Below, piece after piece: positions 15,638 through 24,439 of a stretch of DNA of 46,123 nt. How positions within the stretch are numbered: the first letter of the stretch is position 1; each line of letters begins with the position of its first letter. The stretch comes from Stieleria bergensis (GTDB taxonomy: Bacteria; Planctomycetota; Planctomycetia; Pirellulales; Pirellulaceae), in the NCBI GenBank assembly GCA_007745635.1, contig CP036272.1, forward strand, positions 1,019,110-1,065,232, written 5' to 3'. The notes under the pieces were generated by a model that did no database searches, was not told the DNA's origin, and was given only the letters and a program-made list of their open reading frames with translations. The position numbers were made by a program, and so were the translations under genes.

Positions 15638-17314
15638 ATGATACAGGCCTTTTCTTCTGCTCCTACCGGCATGGACTATGCAGTTTCGGAAACCCAGCCC
15701 CACGAAGACTCGCAGTTCATGTCTCAGGAGAATCGGATGTCCAACAATCTTAACGGTCGCAGCTTGCAGGACGACTCGTTTGACGCCGATGAGTCGGTTA
15801 GCCGACGCTCTCGCGTGATGGGAGAAGATTTTGCTGAATCTCATTTAGAGCCCAGCGCCATCAATCTCCGCGGCCTTTCCGACGAAATGGATCCAGAGGC
15901 GGATCCGACGGACGATCCGGTTCGCATGTACCTGATGCAGATGGGGCAGATCCCATTGCTGACACGTGAGCAAGAAGTCGCTGCTGCTCAGCAAATCGAG
16001 CAAACGCGAGATCGATATCGGCACTGCATCCTGGCAACCGACTTCATGTTGCAGGCTTCCCTCAAGCTCTTGCAACAGGTTCGTGACAAGCAGTTGCGAC
16101 TCGATCGCACGATTGAAGTCAGCGTGACCAACGCGGCTGAGAAAAAAGCCATCATGCAGCGGATTGTTCCCAATGTGGCCACGCTGGAGTGTTTGCTGCA
16201 GCGTAACAAGCTTGATTTTGCCGTGGCGATCAACAAGCAGCTTCCCATGCGTCAGCGCCGCGCTGCCTGGAAAAACCTCGTTGTACGTCGTAACAAGGCG
16301 GTTCGCTTGGTCGAAGAAATGAACCTTCGAACCGGCAAGCTGCAGCCGATCTTCGACAAGCTCAAGCAAGCCTCGGCACGAATGATTGAAATCAAACAAT
16401 TATTGGCAAAAGATCCCAGCGAGTGGGCTCCGGGAATGCCTTCGCCTGAGGAAATTCGATCCGAGCTCAATCAGCTGATGCGAATGACTTACGAGTCGCC
16501 GGTGACATTGGCCAAGCGAGTGCGTCGCAGTGACGTCTACCGAGACGACTATGAGGCGGCCAAGCGAATTCTTTCCGCAGGTAACCTGCGTCTGGTGGTT
16601 TCGATCGCCAAGAAGTATCGCAACCGTGGCCTGTCATTCTTGGATCTGATCCAGGAGGGCAACACTGGCTTGATGCGAGCGGTGGACAAATTTGAACATG
16701 CTCGCGGCTATAAGTTCAGCACCTATGCAACGTGGTGGATTCGCCAAGCGATCACCCGCGCCATTGCTGACCAAAGCCGTACCATTCGTGTGCCCGTGCA
16801 CATGATCGACACGATGAACAAGGTTCGTCAAATCACTCGTGATTTGGTTCAAGAGAACGGTCGTGAGCCAACCGCCGAAGAGGTTTGTGAACGCAGCGGA
16901 ATGAGTCTTGAAGACACGCGTGTTATTTTGAAGATGAGTCGCCAGCCACTGTCCCTGGATCAGCCAGTGGGCGATCACGACGAAAGTGTGTTTGGTGAAT
17001 TCTTGCAGGATTACCGCGACGATGATCCGCTTCTGGAAACCAACCGCCAGGCACTGAAGACTCAAATTAACTTGGCCATGGAGACGCTGAACTATCGCGA
17101 ACGTGAGATCTTGCGTTTGCGTTACGGGTTGGCCGATGGTTACACCTATACCTTGGAAGAGGTTGGGCGAATCTTTCAAGTCACACGCGAACGAGTGCGT
17201 CAGATCGAAAGCAAGGCTGTGCGTAAGTTGCAGCAGCCCTACCGCGCTCGGTCCCTGGCAAGTTTCTTAGATGGTGCAGAGCTCATGCTGGCTGAAAACG
17301 GCGAAACCGTTTGA
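15638..17314 (+). CDS. rpoD: Primary RNA polymerase sigma factor (RpoD/SigA)
   Basis: The 558-residue sigma-70 has region 1.2 ([17 protein letters not shown]), an insert of about 130 residues, then region 2 with [37 protein letters not shown] and the -10 recognition [18 protein letters not shown]. Region 3 ([13 protein letters not shown]) and region 4 with [17 protein letters not shown] follow. All are near-consensus for group 1 factors, so it should direct housekeeping transcription. Region 1.1 is short and the N-terminal 70 residues are low in similarity. Start ATG 15638 has AAGGA seven bases upstream. It is monocistronic. Confidence 0.95.
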   Translation: MIQAFSSAPTGMDYAVSETQPHEDSQFMSQENRMSNNLNGRSLQDDSFDADESVSRRSRVMGEDFAESHLEPSAINLRGLSDEMDPEADPTDDPVRMYLMQMGQIPLLTREQEVAAAQQIEQTRDRYRHCILATDFMLQASLKLLQQVRDKQLRLDRTIEVSVTNAAEKKAIMQRIVPNVATLECLLQRNKLDFAVAINKQLPMRQRRAAWKNLVVRRNKAVRLVEEMNLRTGKLQPIFDKLKQASARMIEIKQLLAKDPSEWAPGMPSPEEIRSELNQLMRMTYESPVTLAKRVRRSDVYRDDYEAAKRILSAGNLRLVVSIAKKYRNRGLSFLDLIQEGNTGLMRAVDKFEHARGYKFSTYATWWIRQAITRAIADQSRTIRVPVHMIDTMNKVRQITRDLVQENGREPTAEEVCERSGMSLEDTRVILKMSRQPLSLDQPVGDHDESVFGEFLQDYRDDDPLLETNRQALKTQINLAMETLNYREREILRLRYGLADGYTYTLEEVGRIFQVTRERVRQIESKAVRKLQQPYRARSLASFLDGAELMLAENGETV

Positions 17315-18000
17315 TCGCACAATTGAACGCTCCATCCGATGCGTGATCACGCTTCGCAAGATTTCGTTCTCTTTGGTGCTTGCGTCGAGAATGGGTGACA
17401 GGATGTTCTTGTCACCACGGGTGAGCTAACACTGCGATGGTTCGCTCCGTTTGCTCTCCAAGCCGGCGGTGGTTTCTCTTTTGACTGCCGTGGTTGCTTC
17501 AGGAAGGGCTCCGGTTTCCTGTCGAGTCAATCGCATCCCAAGCCGACGGCTCGCCTCTATCCTGTCACGTTTCATGCAGGTTGTTGGCCAGGGTTCAACC
17601 GGCATCTGTAGGCGCACTTTTCGACCTGATCCCTTCATGGGACCGGACAACGTTTGGGCTTAGACGCACAGCATCTTGGATGCATAGGCCTTGGATGCAC
17701 AGGTTGGGTTTGTCGCAACCATCCACGGCGGGCCAGTCGGGCTGGCAGGCATGGCCCTCGTTTGGTTGTCAATCATGGCACGCAATGGAGGAGGGCTAGA
17801 CAACCGTTCTATGATTCAAACATCGGGCGAGTTGCAAAGATCAAGGTGCAACTTGTGATCAAGAACCGCAGTTGTCGATAGCAGGCGGTGAAAAAGAAGC
17901 CCGTCCTTTCATTGCGCAGTTTCAACGCAACGCCGTTCTAACTTCGCGCGGAGTCCATCAGGTCAGGCCAAACGAGCCAAGAACAGCAAACAGACATCAC
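17315..18000. other. Gene-free region between rpoD and the SDR gene
   Basis: These 686 bases contain short frames in several phases, none with similarity or coding character that I recognise. Near 17670-17705 there are small direct repeats of CTTGGATGCA/CATAGGC-type words. No RNA gene or intrinsic terminator is evident. Confidence 0.45.
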
Positions 18001-18711
18001 ATGACAGTCAAGAATTTTGTCGTTATCGGTGGAAGCTATGGCATCGGCGCGGGCATCGTCGCTCGCCTCGCTCAACAGCAGCACCGCGTGGATCTCTTGT
18101 CGCGGACCAACGAGGCCGACGACTGCGCCGATTCTGCCAACATCCATTTTCATCGCTTTGATGCCTTGTCGGACGACATCAATCCTGACTGGTTACCGGA
18201 CGAAATCCACGGTTTGGTGTACTGTCCTGGGTCCATTAACCTGGGGCCTCTTCGTGGACTAAAGCCCGCAGCGATGATGCAAGACTATCAGCTCAACGTG
18301 ATCGGCGCGGTGAAGTGCTTGCAAGCATGTTTGAAGCCACTCAAGGCGGCAAAGGACGCGTCCGTGCTGATGTTTAGCACGGTGGCCGTGTCGCAGGGGT
18401 TGGCGATGCATGCTTCGGTTGCCGCAGCCAAGGGCGCCGTCGAAGGTCTAACAAGAGCATTGGCTGCCGAGCTGGCACCCAAGATTCGTGTGAACTGTAT
18501 CGCTCCCTCATTGGTCGACACGCCGCTGGCGGAGTCGCTGTTGTCGACCGAGCAGAAACGCGAGGCGCTCAGTCAGCGACATCCGCTAAAACGCTTGGGA
18601 ACCGTTGACGACATTGCGTCTTTGGCTGCGTTTTTACTCTCCAGTGACGCGACTTGGATCACAGGGCAAGTGGTCGGAGTTGATGGCGGACTGTCTCGTG
18701 TCCGCAGCTAA
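18001..18711 (+). CDS. SDR family protein lacking the catalytic tyrosine
   Basis: A 236-residue short-chain dehydrogenase fold. The nucleotide-binding GGSYGIGAG lies at residues 10-18, NVIG near 99, S126 in the catalytic strand, K144, and the C-terminal IAPSLVDTPLAE and GVDGG segments are present. The YxxxK pair normally has tyrosine four before lysine; here residue 140 is valine (HASVAAAK). The overall sequence keeps the conserved backbone, so this is a subfamily trait rather than decay. Related SDRs with the same ASVAAAKGAVEGL motif occur in other bacteria, from memory. The frame is open to 17872, but ATG 18001 begins right at the first beta strand. It ends 11 bases from the convergent methyltransferase gene. 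Confidence 0.8.
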   Translation: MTVKNFVVIGGSYGIGAGIVARLAQQQHRVDLLSRTNEADDCADSANIHFHRFDALSDDINPDWLPDEIHGLVYCPGSINLGPLRGLKPAAMMQDYQLNVIGAVKCLQACLKPLKAAKDASVLMFSTVAVSQGLAMHASVAAAKGAVEGLTRALAAELAPKIRVNCIAPSLVDTPLAESLLSTEQKREALSQRHPLKRLGTVDDIASLAAFLLSSDATWITGQVVGVDGGLSRVRS

Positions 18712-18722
18712 TGCCAGAGCGG

Positions 18723-19466
18723 TTAACGCGGCTTTGATGCCTCGAACCGATACAGGCAGGGAGACGATAGCCAGGTCTCCCAGTGCGAGTGTCCCAGTTT
18801 TTGTAGGCCTTCGTCTGTCACTGTGCAGGGCAGCCATTCGCTGAAGGTCATTCCTGCATCTTCGCAAGCCTGTTGGTAGGTTGCCAGGCTGTGGTTGTAA
18901 TCCGTGATTGAGAACGCTTGCTCGTGCAGCAAGAAGTCAATGTTGTACGGTTCGCCTTCGCCCAGCGATTCGGTAGCGTCGCAGATCATCCCGTACTGAG
19001 AAAAGTCAATGCCGGGACGATGGCCCAGTTCGCCAACGGTGGCAACCAGTCGACCGCCCGGGCGCAGGCAGTCGGCGATTGCAGCGAACATCTGGTCCAG
19101 TTCCTGACGGCTGCGGGCACAGTTAAACAGAAAGGCAGTGCTGGCGACGTCAAAGCTGCCCAAGTTCATCGAGCCAAGATCGACCGCTGACCCCGCGCGG
19201 TACTGAACTCCAAGAGAAGTTTGCAGTTCTTTTTGCTCCGCAATTTGAATCATCTCAACGGACACATCAACACCGACAACCTCTTGGGCGCCCTGTTGCT
19301 TGATCAGTCGCGTGTAAAAGCCATCTCCGCAGGCGAGGTCGATGACGCGTTGACCGTTAACATCACCAAGTAATTGCAGATGATTGGGGATTTCGGAGTA
19401 GAGTCGAAACGGGAGCAGTTTGGACTCAATGTACGCTTCGGCAAGTGGATCGTATTCTGTTGTCAT
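18723..19466 (-). CDS. Class I SAM-dependent methyltransferase
   Basis: The 247-residue protein has a Rossmann-type methyltransferase fold. Motif I is VIDLACGDGFYTRLI near residue 40, motif II is VVGVDVSVEMIQIA, and LGSFDVASTAFLFNCARSRQELD is a motif IV-like segment before the cap. The best general match is a small-molecule methyltransferase of the UbiE/type-11 class; the substrate is unknown. It is the last gene of a three-gene minus-strand cluster behind a permease and a small membrane protein, with 87 bases before it, so it may be expressed with a transport system. Confidence 0.8.
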   Translation of the reverse strand: MTTEYDPLAEAYIESKLLPFRLYSEIPNHLQLLGDVNGQRVIDLACGDGFYTRLIKQQGAQEVVGVDVSVEMIQIAEQKELQTSLGVQYRAGSAVDLGSMNLGSFDVASTAFLFNCARSRQELDQMFAAIADCLRPGGRLVATVGELGHRPGIDFSQYGMICDATESLGEGEPYNIDFLLHEQAFSITDYNHSLATYQQACEDAGMTFSEWLPCTVTDEGLQKLGHSHWETWLSSPCLYRFEASKPR

Positions 19467-19553
19467 CAGATCGGTACGGTGGAGACGACCAGCTTCGATG
19501 GGGCGATTCAGTTCCGGTCGCGTTCAGCGAGCGGATCATCGAGTGTACGGAGG

Positions 19554-19928
19554 TTACTTGCCGCCACGAAAGGCTTTGACAAAACCGCTGACGGTGATCA
19601 GCAGCACCACCGCTGGGATTGCCGGGATGATCAATCTGGGTTGAGTGGCCACGACAATCAGTGCCACCAGGCAAATGATCGCCGCGCCGGCTGGCAACCA
19701 CTGAGCCGGTCGTTTGAGCGACGGCCAGGCGACCCATAATGCGATCAGCACCGAGCCCACTCGCGTCATCGCAGCGGCGGCAAAGTTGCTACCACTGCCA
19801 CTGGATGTCAGGTAAACCGTCAATGCCGCGCCTAGCATCATCAGCCCGATACAGCCCAACGCATAGCGGCGCCACTCAGCAAGCGGGGATGTGGTCGTTG
19901 CAGCGGCTTGCTTGTTGGATTTAGCCAT
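19554..19928 (-). CDS. Small membrane protein of unknown function
   Basis: This 124-residue protein has a polar N terminus (MAKSNKQAAATTTSP) and four probable membrane segments: YALGCIGLMMLGAALTVYL, MTRVGSVLIALWVAW, LPAGAAIICLVALIVVA, and IIPAIPAVVLLITVSGF. Its ATG overlaps the stop of the upstream permease by one base (TAATG), which suggests translational coupling and a role linked to that transporter. I do not recognise a family. Confidence 0.7.
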   Translation of the reverse strand: MAKSNKQAAATTTSPLAEWRRYALGCIGLMMLGAALTVYLTSSGSGSNFAAAAMTRVGSVLIALWVAWPSLKRPAQWLPAGAAIICLVALIVVATQPRLIIPAIPAVVLLITVSGFVKAFRGGK

Positions 19929-21643
19929 TAAGTGTTGTCAGGTTGCGAATCGTGTTCATCAGATGTGGTGGCTTGCTGTGGATTGGCCGCGGTGGGCAGG
20001 CGGCTCCAGAGCAGAAAGAGAACTCCTACTGAAACATAGGCCGCGACATATTCCATCACCAGTCGTCGAGACTCGCTTTGCAAGACTAAGTCGCCCCAGG
20101 ATTCAGGTCCGAACGGCAGGAACATGCGATTGCCAGCAAGTGGACTGTGAATGAGGCCAAAAAGAGTAAGCCCCGCACAGAGAAGGGAAATCGTACCGGC
20201 CGTCGCTAGTTTTCGGTCGATCACCGCTGCCAGTGTCCAGGCCCAAAACAAACTGGTCAAAATGAACCCACTTGCCAGGATGGAGATCGGTTCGTAACGG
20301 CTCTGAAAGCTAGCGGTCAGTGAACTCAAGTGAATATTGGCGTCAGCTAATGCGGGATCACTGAGGACCTGAGAAACAAGGTTCACAACCAGTGCAGCCA
20401 GGGCGGGCAAGCATGCAATCGCAACCGCAGCGTAGTGACGTTTGGGGGTCACAGCAAAACTCTGCGACGTGATCTCAAGACCAATGAAGACCAAAATTGG
20501 CATCACCGCTGGCAGCGGAATCAATTCATTAAGTAGTGCAAAGTAGCCCAGCAAACCAGCTGAACCAATCACAACCGCAGTGCCAAAGGTGTAACCTGAT
20601 CGACCGCCCATCGCTTTATACGCTGGGTGCCCGATGTATGGTGTGGTCTGAATCACTCCACCACAAAATCCAGCGATCAGCGTTGCGATCGCTTCGACTC
20701 CGATCACGGTCGGAGTGTGATAGCGATCACCCGCTGCGGCCGCGCTTTCGGTACAGTCAATGCCGCCAACCACCGTGGCAATCGCAAAGGGCAGGGCAAT
20801 GGGGAGATAGCTTAATGCGGCCGGTAAGTCGCGTAGCCATGTTCCTTGCAAGGCTTCTGTCCACTGGGTGGGCAGCCACTGGACAGACTGCAACGCGTTT
20901 TGGAACTCTGGAAGCTCATAGTGGCTGATCTGCAAGAAACACATCAAGTAATACAGCCCGCCACCGACAACTAACGCACCCAACGTGCCAGGAAGGTTAG
21001 ACGGCAAGCGAATCTTGCCAATCAACGTTACCAGGACGATCGCGAGTGCCACCAAGCCGGGCAGGGGATGCTTTAAGATTTCCGACATCGGCAAGAAACT
21101 GATCAGTGCCAACGCGATCGCAGCCAGAGATCCCAGCAACGCTGCTCGGGGAACAACACGCTGCAACCAACCTGTTGCCGGAGCCAGTGCAAGTTTAAAG
21201 ATTCCACTGACAACCATGCACCAAATGCCAATGTGCCAGGTGCGATAGGCCGCTGCCGTTTGGTCCAATCCCAGGCTGTTGATGCCTTCTAAATAGGACG
21301 GCCCCAGGATCAGCAACGTGATTCCAAACACGCTGGGCGTGTCCAAGCCCAGTGGCATCGCGGTCACATTTGGGTTGCCCGAGGTCTTGGCCAAGCGAAA
21401 GGCAAAGTAGACAAACGCCAAGTCGCCAAGCAGCACTCCGATCGCGGTTCCAGGAATCATGCTGGAGGTGATAAAGTCTGTCGGGAATCCGAAGCCCGAG
21501 AGCAACACCACCACTAACAGCAGGCCCGTTAAGTTATCCAGCATCAGGCCAAAGAAGGCATTGATGTCCCCGGGACCCCACCATTTGTAAGAGGCACCTG
21601 GGGGGCTGCCGTTTTCTTGATCAGGGCTGCTTGTGTCGCTCAC
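19928..21643 (-). CDS. NCS2-like multi-spanning permease
   Basis: A 571-residue transporter with about 12-14 hydrophobic segments. Its N terminus reads KWWGPGDINAFFGLMLDNLT, and a PNVTAMPLGLDTPSVFG segment matches the conserved central helix of xanthine/uracil-type permeases. Later segments include VVGGIDCTESAAAAGD and an AYKAMGGRSGYTFGTAV loop typical of the AzgA-like branch. The substrate could be a purine, a pyrimidine or another small anion; nothing here decides it. The start is GTG with GAGGAAAA eight bases upstream. It leads the minus-strand cluster with the small membrane protein and methyltransferase. Confidence 0.75.
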   Translation of the reverse strand: MSDTSSPDQENGSPPGASYKWWGPGDINAFFGLMLDNLTGLLLVVVLLSGFGFPTDFITSSMIPGTAIGVLLGDLAFVYFAFRLAKTSGNPNVTAMPLGLDTPSVFGITLLILGPSYLEGINSLGLDQTAAAYRTWHIGIWCMVVSGIFKLALAPATGWLQRVVPRAALLGSLAAIALALISFLPMSEILKHPLPGLVALAIVLVTLIGKIRLPSNLPGTLGALVVGGGLYYLMCFLQISHYELPEFQNALQSVQWLPTQWTEALQGTWLRDLPAALSYLPIALPFAIATVVGGIDCTESAAAAGDRYHTPTVIGVEAIATLIAGFCGGVIQTTPYIGHPAYKAMGGRSGYTFGTAVVIGSAGLLGYFALLNELIPLPAVMPILVFIGLEITSQSFAVTPKRHYAAVAIACLPALAALVVNLVSQVLSDPALADANIHLSSLTASFQSRYEPISILASGFILTSLFWAWTLAAVIDRKLATAGTISLLCAGLTLFGLIHSPLAGNRMFLPFGPESWGDLVLQSESRRLVMEYVAAYVSVGVLFLLWSRLPTAANPQQATTSDEHDSQPDNT

Positions 21644-22093
21644 CGATTTTCCTCATCAAATCAACACAACTAGGTTTCGTCCCGTGAATGCCGCAGTTTT
21701 AACAGCATTCTGCAGCCTGTTTGCCGGTAACCAGCCTTGGTGGCATCAAAAAACGCCAGATTACCGTTTGATCGACCGCAGCACAGATTCATAATGACGG
21801 CCCGCTCAGAACTGGAACGTTCCCGCCGGTGATCATCGCGGTTTTGGCGCTGATTGCACGCGTGATAGAATTGGGGCTGATGGATTGGCCGGTTTTACCG
21901 GCGAGATCCCGTGATTCAAACGCGATTCGGAATCCTGCTGTTCGCGTTTGCGGTATAAAAGACTATACTGGTCGGGTTTCCACTGCCAGATAGTGTTTTA
22001 TTATCCCCCTTTATCTGGATGGATCGGGATTCCGATCGCCTTTGTGACTTTTCTGCGGCCACAGCCGTTCGTTCTCTTCATCATTCCGAAATT
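21644..22093. other. Divergent intergenic region before the ECF sigma gene
   Basis: The gap separates the minus-strand permease from the plus-strand ECF sigma gene. It holds a possible -10 element TATACT at 21964-21969 with only a weak -35 (TTCGCG, 17 bases upstream). A small CCGG(T4)ACCGG-type hairpin lies near 21890. No gene is visible. Confidence 0.3.
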
Positions 22094-22726
22094 ATGACTG
22101 CCGTTCAAAGCTCTCTTGCTGCTGAAGCGATTGAAATCAGTGATGAATCACTGCTGGCAAGCTATTGCCAGACTGGTGATCGAGCGATTTTCAAGCAGTT
22201 GATGCAGCGTTATCAACGCGAGATTTATAGTTACTTGCGTCGTTACATTGGCAATTCTGAAATTGCCGAAGATGCGTTTCAAGGCACTTTCCTGCAGGTG
22301 CATTTGAAGTGTAAGCAATTTGACAGCTCAAGGCGTTTTCGTCCTTGGCTTTATGCGATCGCAACCAACCAAGCGATCGACGTTCAACGTCGCAACAAAC
22401 GACATCGGATGGTCAGTTTAGACCGCACCCCGGCTGACAATGATCAGCGTGATGCAAGCTGGGCTGAAAAGTTGGTCGGTGGTGATCAAGATCCTCTGGC
22501 GGCAGCTGCCATCGAAGAGAACGGCGCCTGGATGAAAGAAGCCATCAGTACGTTGGCCGATCCAATGCAGCAAGTGATCCAGTTGGTTTATTACCAAGGG
22601 CTCAAGTATCGCGAAGCGGCTGACGTGCTTGGCATTCCCGTTGGCACCGTCAAGAGTCGTTTGCACGCAGCCATTCAGCGCTTGGGCGTGATGTGGGATC
22701 AGACTCACAAGGGCGAAGAAGTTTAG
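22094..22726 (+). CDS. ECF-type RNA polymerase sigma factor
   Basis: A 210-residue sigma-70 family member with only regions 2 and 4. Region 2 spans about residues 32-100 (RYQREIYSYLRRYIGN, EDAFQGTFLQVHLKC, FRPWLYAIATNQAIDVQRR). Region 4 spans about 145-200 (QVIQLVYYQGLKYREAADVL, GTVKSRLHAAIQRL). ATG 22094 is preferred; a start at 22019 would add 25 residues without similarity, and neither has a Shine-Dalgarno motif. No anti-sigma gene is adjacent. The nearest protein with an anti-sigma-like N terminus is at 27771. A terminator follows, so the gene looks monocistronic. Confidence 0.85.
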   Translation: MTAVQSSLAAEAIEISDESLLASYCQTGDRAIFKQLMQRYQREIYSYLRRYIGNSEIAEDAFQGTFLQVHLKCKQFDSSRRFRPWLYAIATNQAIDVQRRNKRHRMVSLDRTPADNDQRDASWAEKLVGGDQDPLAAAAIEENGAWMKEAISTLADPMQQVIQLVYYQGLKYREAADVLGIPVGTVKSRLHAAIQRLGVMWDQTHKGEEV

Positions 22727-22776
22727 CTTCAGCTCGGGCCACTGCGGCAGATGGCCGATCATGACGAAACCTTAAA

Positions 22777-22801
22777 ACGTGGCATCCCGCCGCGTTTTTT
22801 T
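22777..22801 (+). terminator. Intrinsic terminator after the ECF sigma gene
   Basis: ACGTGGC (22777-22783) pairs with GCCGCGT (22788-22794, one G-U) around ATCC-type loop bases, followed by seven T. An AAAA run precedes the stem, so it could also work on the minus strand for the convergent DUF1501 gene. Confidence 0.8.
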
Positions 22802-22927
22802 ATTGCCCTGTCGACAGGGTGTCCCGTGAGTGAGTCTCCCGTGCATGTGATGAATAAGGGGACGCTTGGTTCATCTGCTGGCCAGGCGTGTGGGTTGCTG
22901 ATGGGCTAACCCCGTATTGACTTGAGT

Positions 22928-24364
22928 TTAGGCCAAGATCTCTTTGATCACGTGAGCTTCTTTGACGCCGGTCAGTCGCATGTCGAGCCCTTGGAATTTA
23001 ACGCTAAAGCGATGGTGGTCGATGCCTAGTTGATGCAAGAGGGTGGCATGTAGATCACGGACATGCACGGGGTTTTCGACGACTGATAGTCCCAGTTCGT
23101 CCGTCTGGCCATATGCAATGCCGGGTTGAATGCCGCCACCGGCAACCCAGCACGTGTAAGCATCGATGAAATGGTCTCGGCCACCGATCTTGTTGTTGCG
23201 TGTTTCGCCCATCGGTGTGCGACCAAACTCGCCGCTCCAGATGACCAGGGTTTCATCAAGCAGGCCACGCTGGTGGAGGTCTTCGATCAAGGCTGCAGAG
23301 GCTTGGTCTGTTTGCTGGCAGCGAAGCTCAAGGTCTTTGCCAAGCGTTTGGCCCGGTCCACCGTGATGGTCCCAGTCGGTGTGGTAGAGCTGAATGAAAC
23401 GTACGCCGCGTTCAACCATTCGCCGCGCCAACAAGCAATTATTGGCATACGAGGCTTTGCCCACTTCGGCACCATAGTGGTCGAGTGTGGATTGAGTTTC
23501 ATCAGAGATGTTCATCAACTCTGGGGCGCTCGATTGCATCCGAAACGCCATTTCATAGGCTGCAATGCGCGTTTGGATTTCTTGGTCGCCGGTCGCCTCA
23601 AAACGTTTTTGATTCATCGCTGCAACGGCATCGTAAAAGTCGCGTCCCTTTTGTCCGGTAAAGGCCTGAGGGCTGGCGAGGTTGACGATGGGGTCGCCAG
23701 TGCTGCGAAACGGCACACCTTGATGACGCGATGGCAGAAAGCCACTGGACCACAACGCGGCTCCGGCGCGTGGACCGCGGGGGCCGGATTGTAGGACCAC
23801 AAAGCCGGGTAAATCTTTGCACTCGCTGCCGATTCCATACGTCACCCATGATCCCATGCTGGGCCGTCCCGGTTGCGGCGAACCGGAGTTCATAAAGATC
23901 TTCGCTGGCCCATGATTAAACACGTCGGTGTTCATGCTGCGGATGAAGCAGACTTTGTCAACGATCCGACGATGGTGGGGCAATAGATCGCTAAGAGCCA
24001 TGCCGTAGTCACCAGCAGGCGTGAACTTGCGGTTGCTGCCCAAAAGTTTGGCGTCTTTTCCCAAGAACGAAAATCGTTTGCCTTCAATGAATTCACTGGG
24101 CGTTGCTTTACCGCTCAGTTCCGTCAGCTTGGGCTTATGCGAAAACATTTCCAGCTGACTGGGGCCACCGGCTTGAAACAAGAAGATCACATTCTTGGCT
24201 TTTGCTGGGTGGTGCAGCACTTGCAGTTCGCCTTGGCTTTCTGCTGCCGTGGCGGACTCTTGCTGCAATAGATGTCCAAGTGCAATGGAGCCCAATCCGA
24301 CACCGCAGTTTTGAAACAGCTGGCGCCGAGTGGCGAGTCGGGTCAGAGAGTCATCGGGAGTCAT
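22928..24364 (-). CDS. DUF1501 family exported protein
   Basis: A 478-residue protein of the DUF1501 (sulfatase-like fold) family that is expanded in planctomycetes. The twin-arginine-like start TRRQLFQNCGVGLGSIALG near residue 12 suggests Tat export. FLFQAGGPSQLEMFSHKP is the family opening motif. WSGEFGRTP and RDHFIDAYTCWVAGGGI follow in the C-terminal half, with the conserved metal-binding Asp/His residues. An alternative ATG at 24391 adds nine residues. It lies 75 bases downstream of the PSCyt1/DUF1549/DUF1553 gene; the two families are usually neighbours. The biochemical role is unknown, and an involvement in surface or periplasmic polymer handling has been suggested. Confidence 0.88.
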   Translation of the reverse strand: MTPDDSLTRLATRRQLFQNCGVGLGSIALGHLLQQESATAAESQGELQVLHHPAKAKNVIFLFQAGGPSQLEMFSHKPKLTELSGKATPSEFIEGKRFSFLGKDAKLLGSNRKFTPAGDYGMALSDLLPHHRRIVDKVCFIRSMNTDVFNHGPAKIFMNSGSPQPGRPSMGSWVTYGIGSECKDLPGFVVLQSGPRGPRAGAALWSSGFLPSRHQGVPFRSTGDPIVNLASPQAFTGQKGRDFYDAVAAMNQKRFEATGDQEIQTRIAAYEMAFRMQSSAPELMNISDETQSTLDHYGAEVGKASYANNCLLARRMVERGVRFIQLYHTDWDHHGGPGQTLGKDLELRCQQTDQASAALIEDLHQRGLLDETLVIWSGEFGRTPMGETRNNKIGGRDHFIDAYTCWVAGGGIQPGIAYGQTDELGLSVVENPVHVRDLHATLLHQLGIDHHRFSVKFQGLDMRLTGVKEAHVIKEILA

Positions 24365-24439
24365 GGCATTCGCCTGCTGTCTGAAGAACATTTGCGGTGC
24401 AGTAAAGCGTGTTGGTCAAGCAATGTGTTGCAGAGTCGT

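Noticed and set aside
17872..18000. N-terminal extension of the SDR gene
   Set aside because: The upstream in-frame codons lack similarity to SDRs; ATG 18001 starts exactly at the Rossmann fold.
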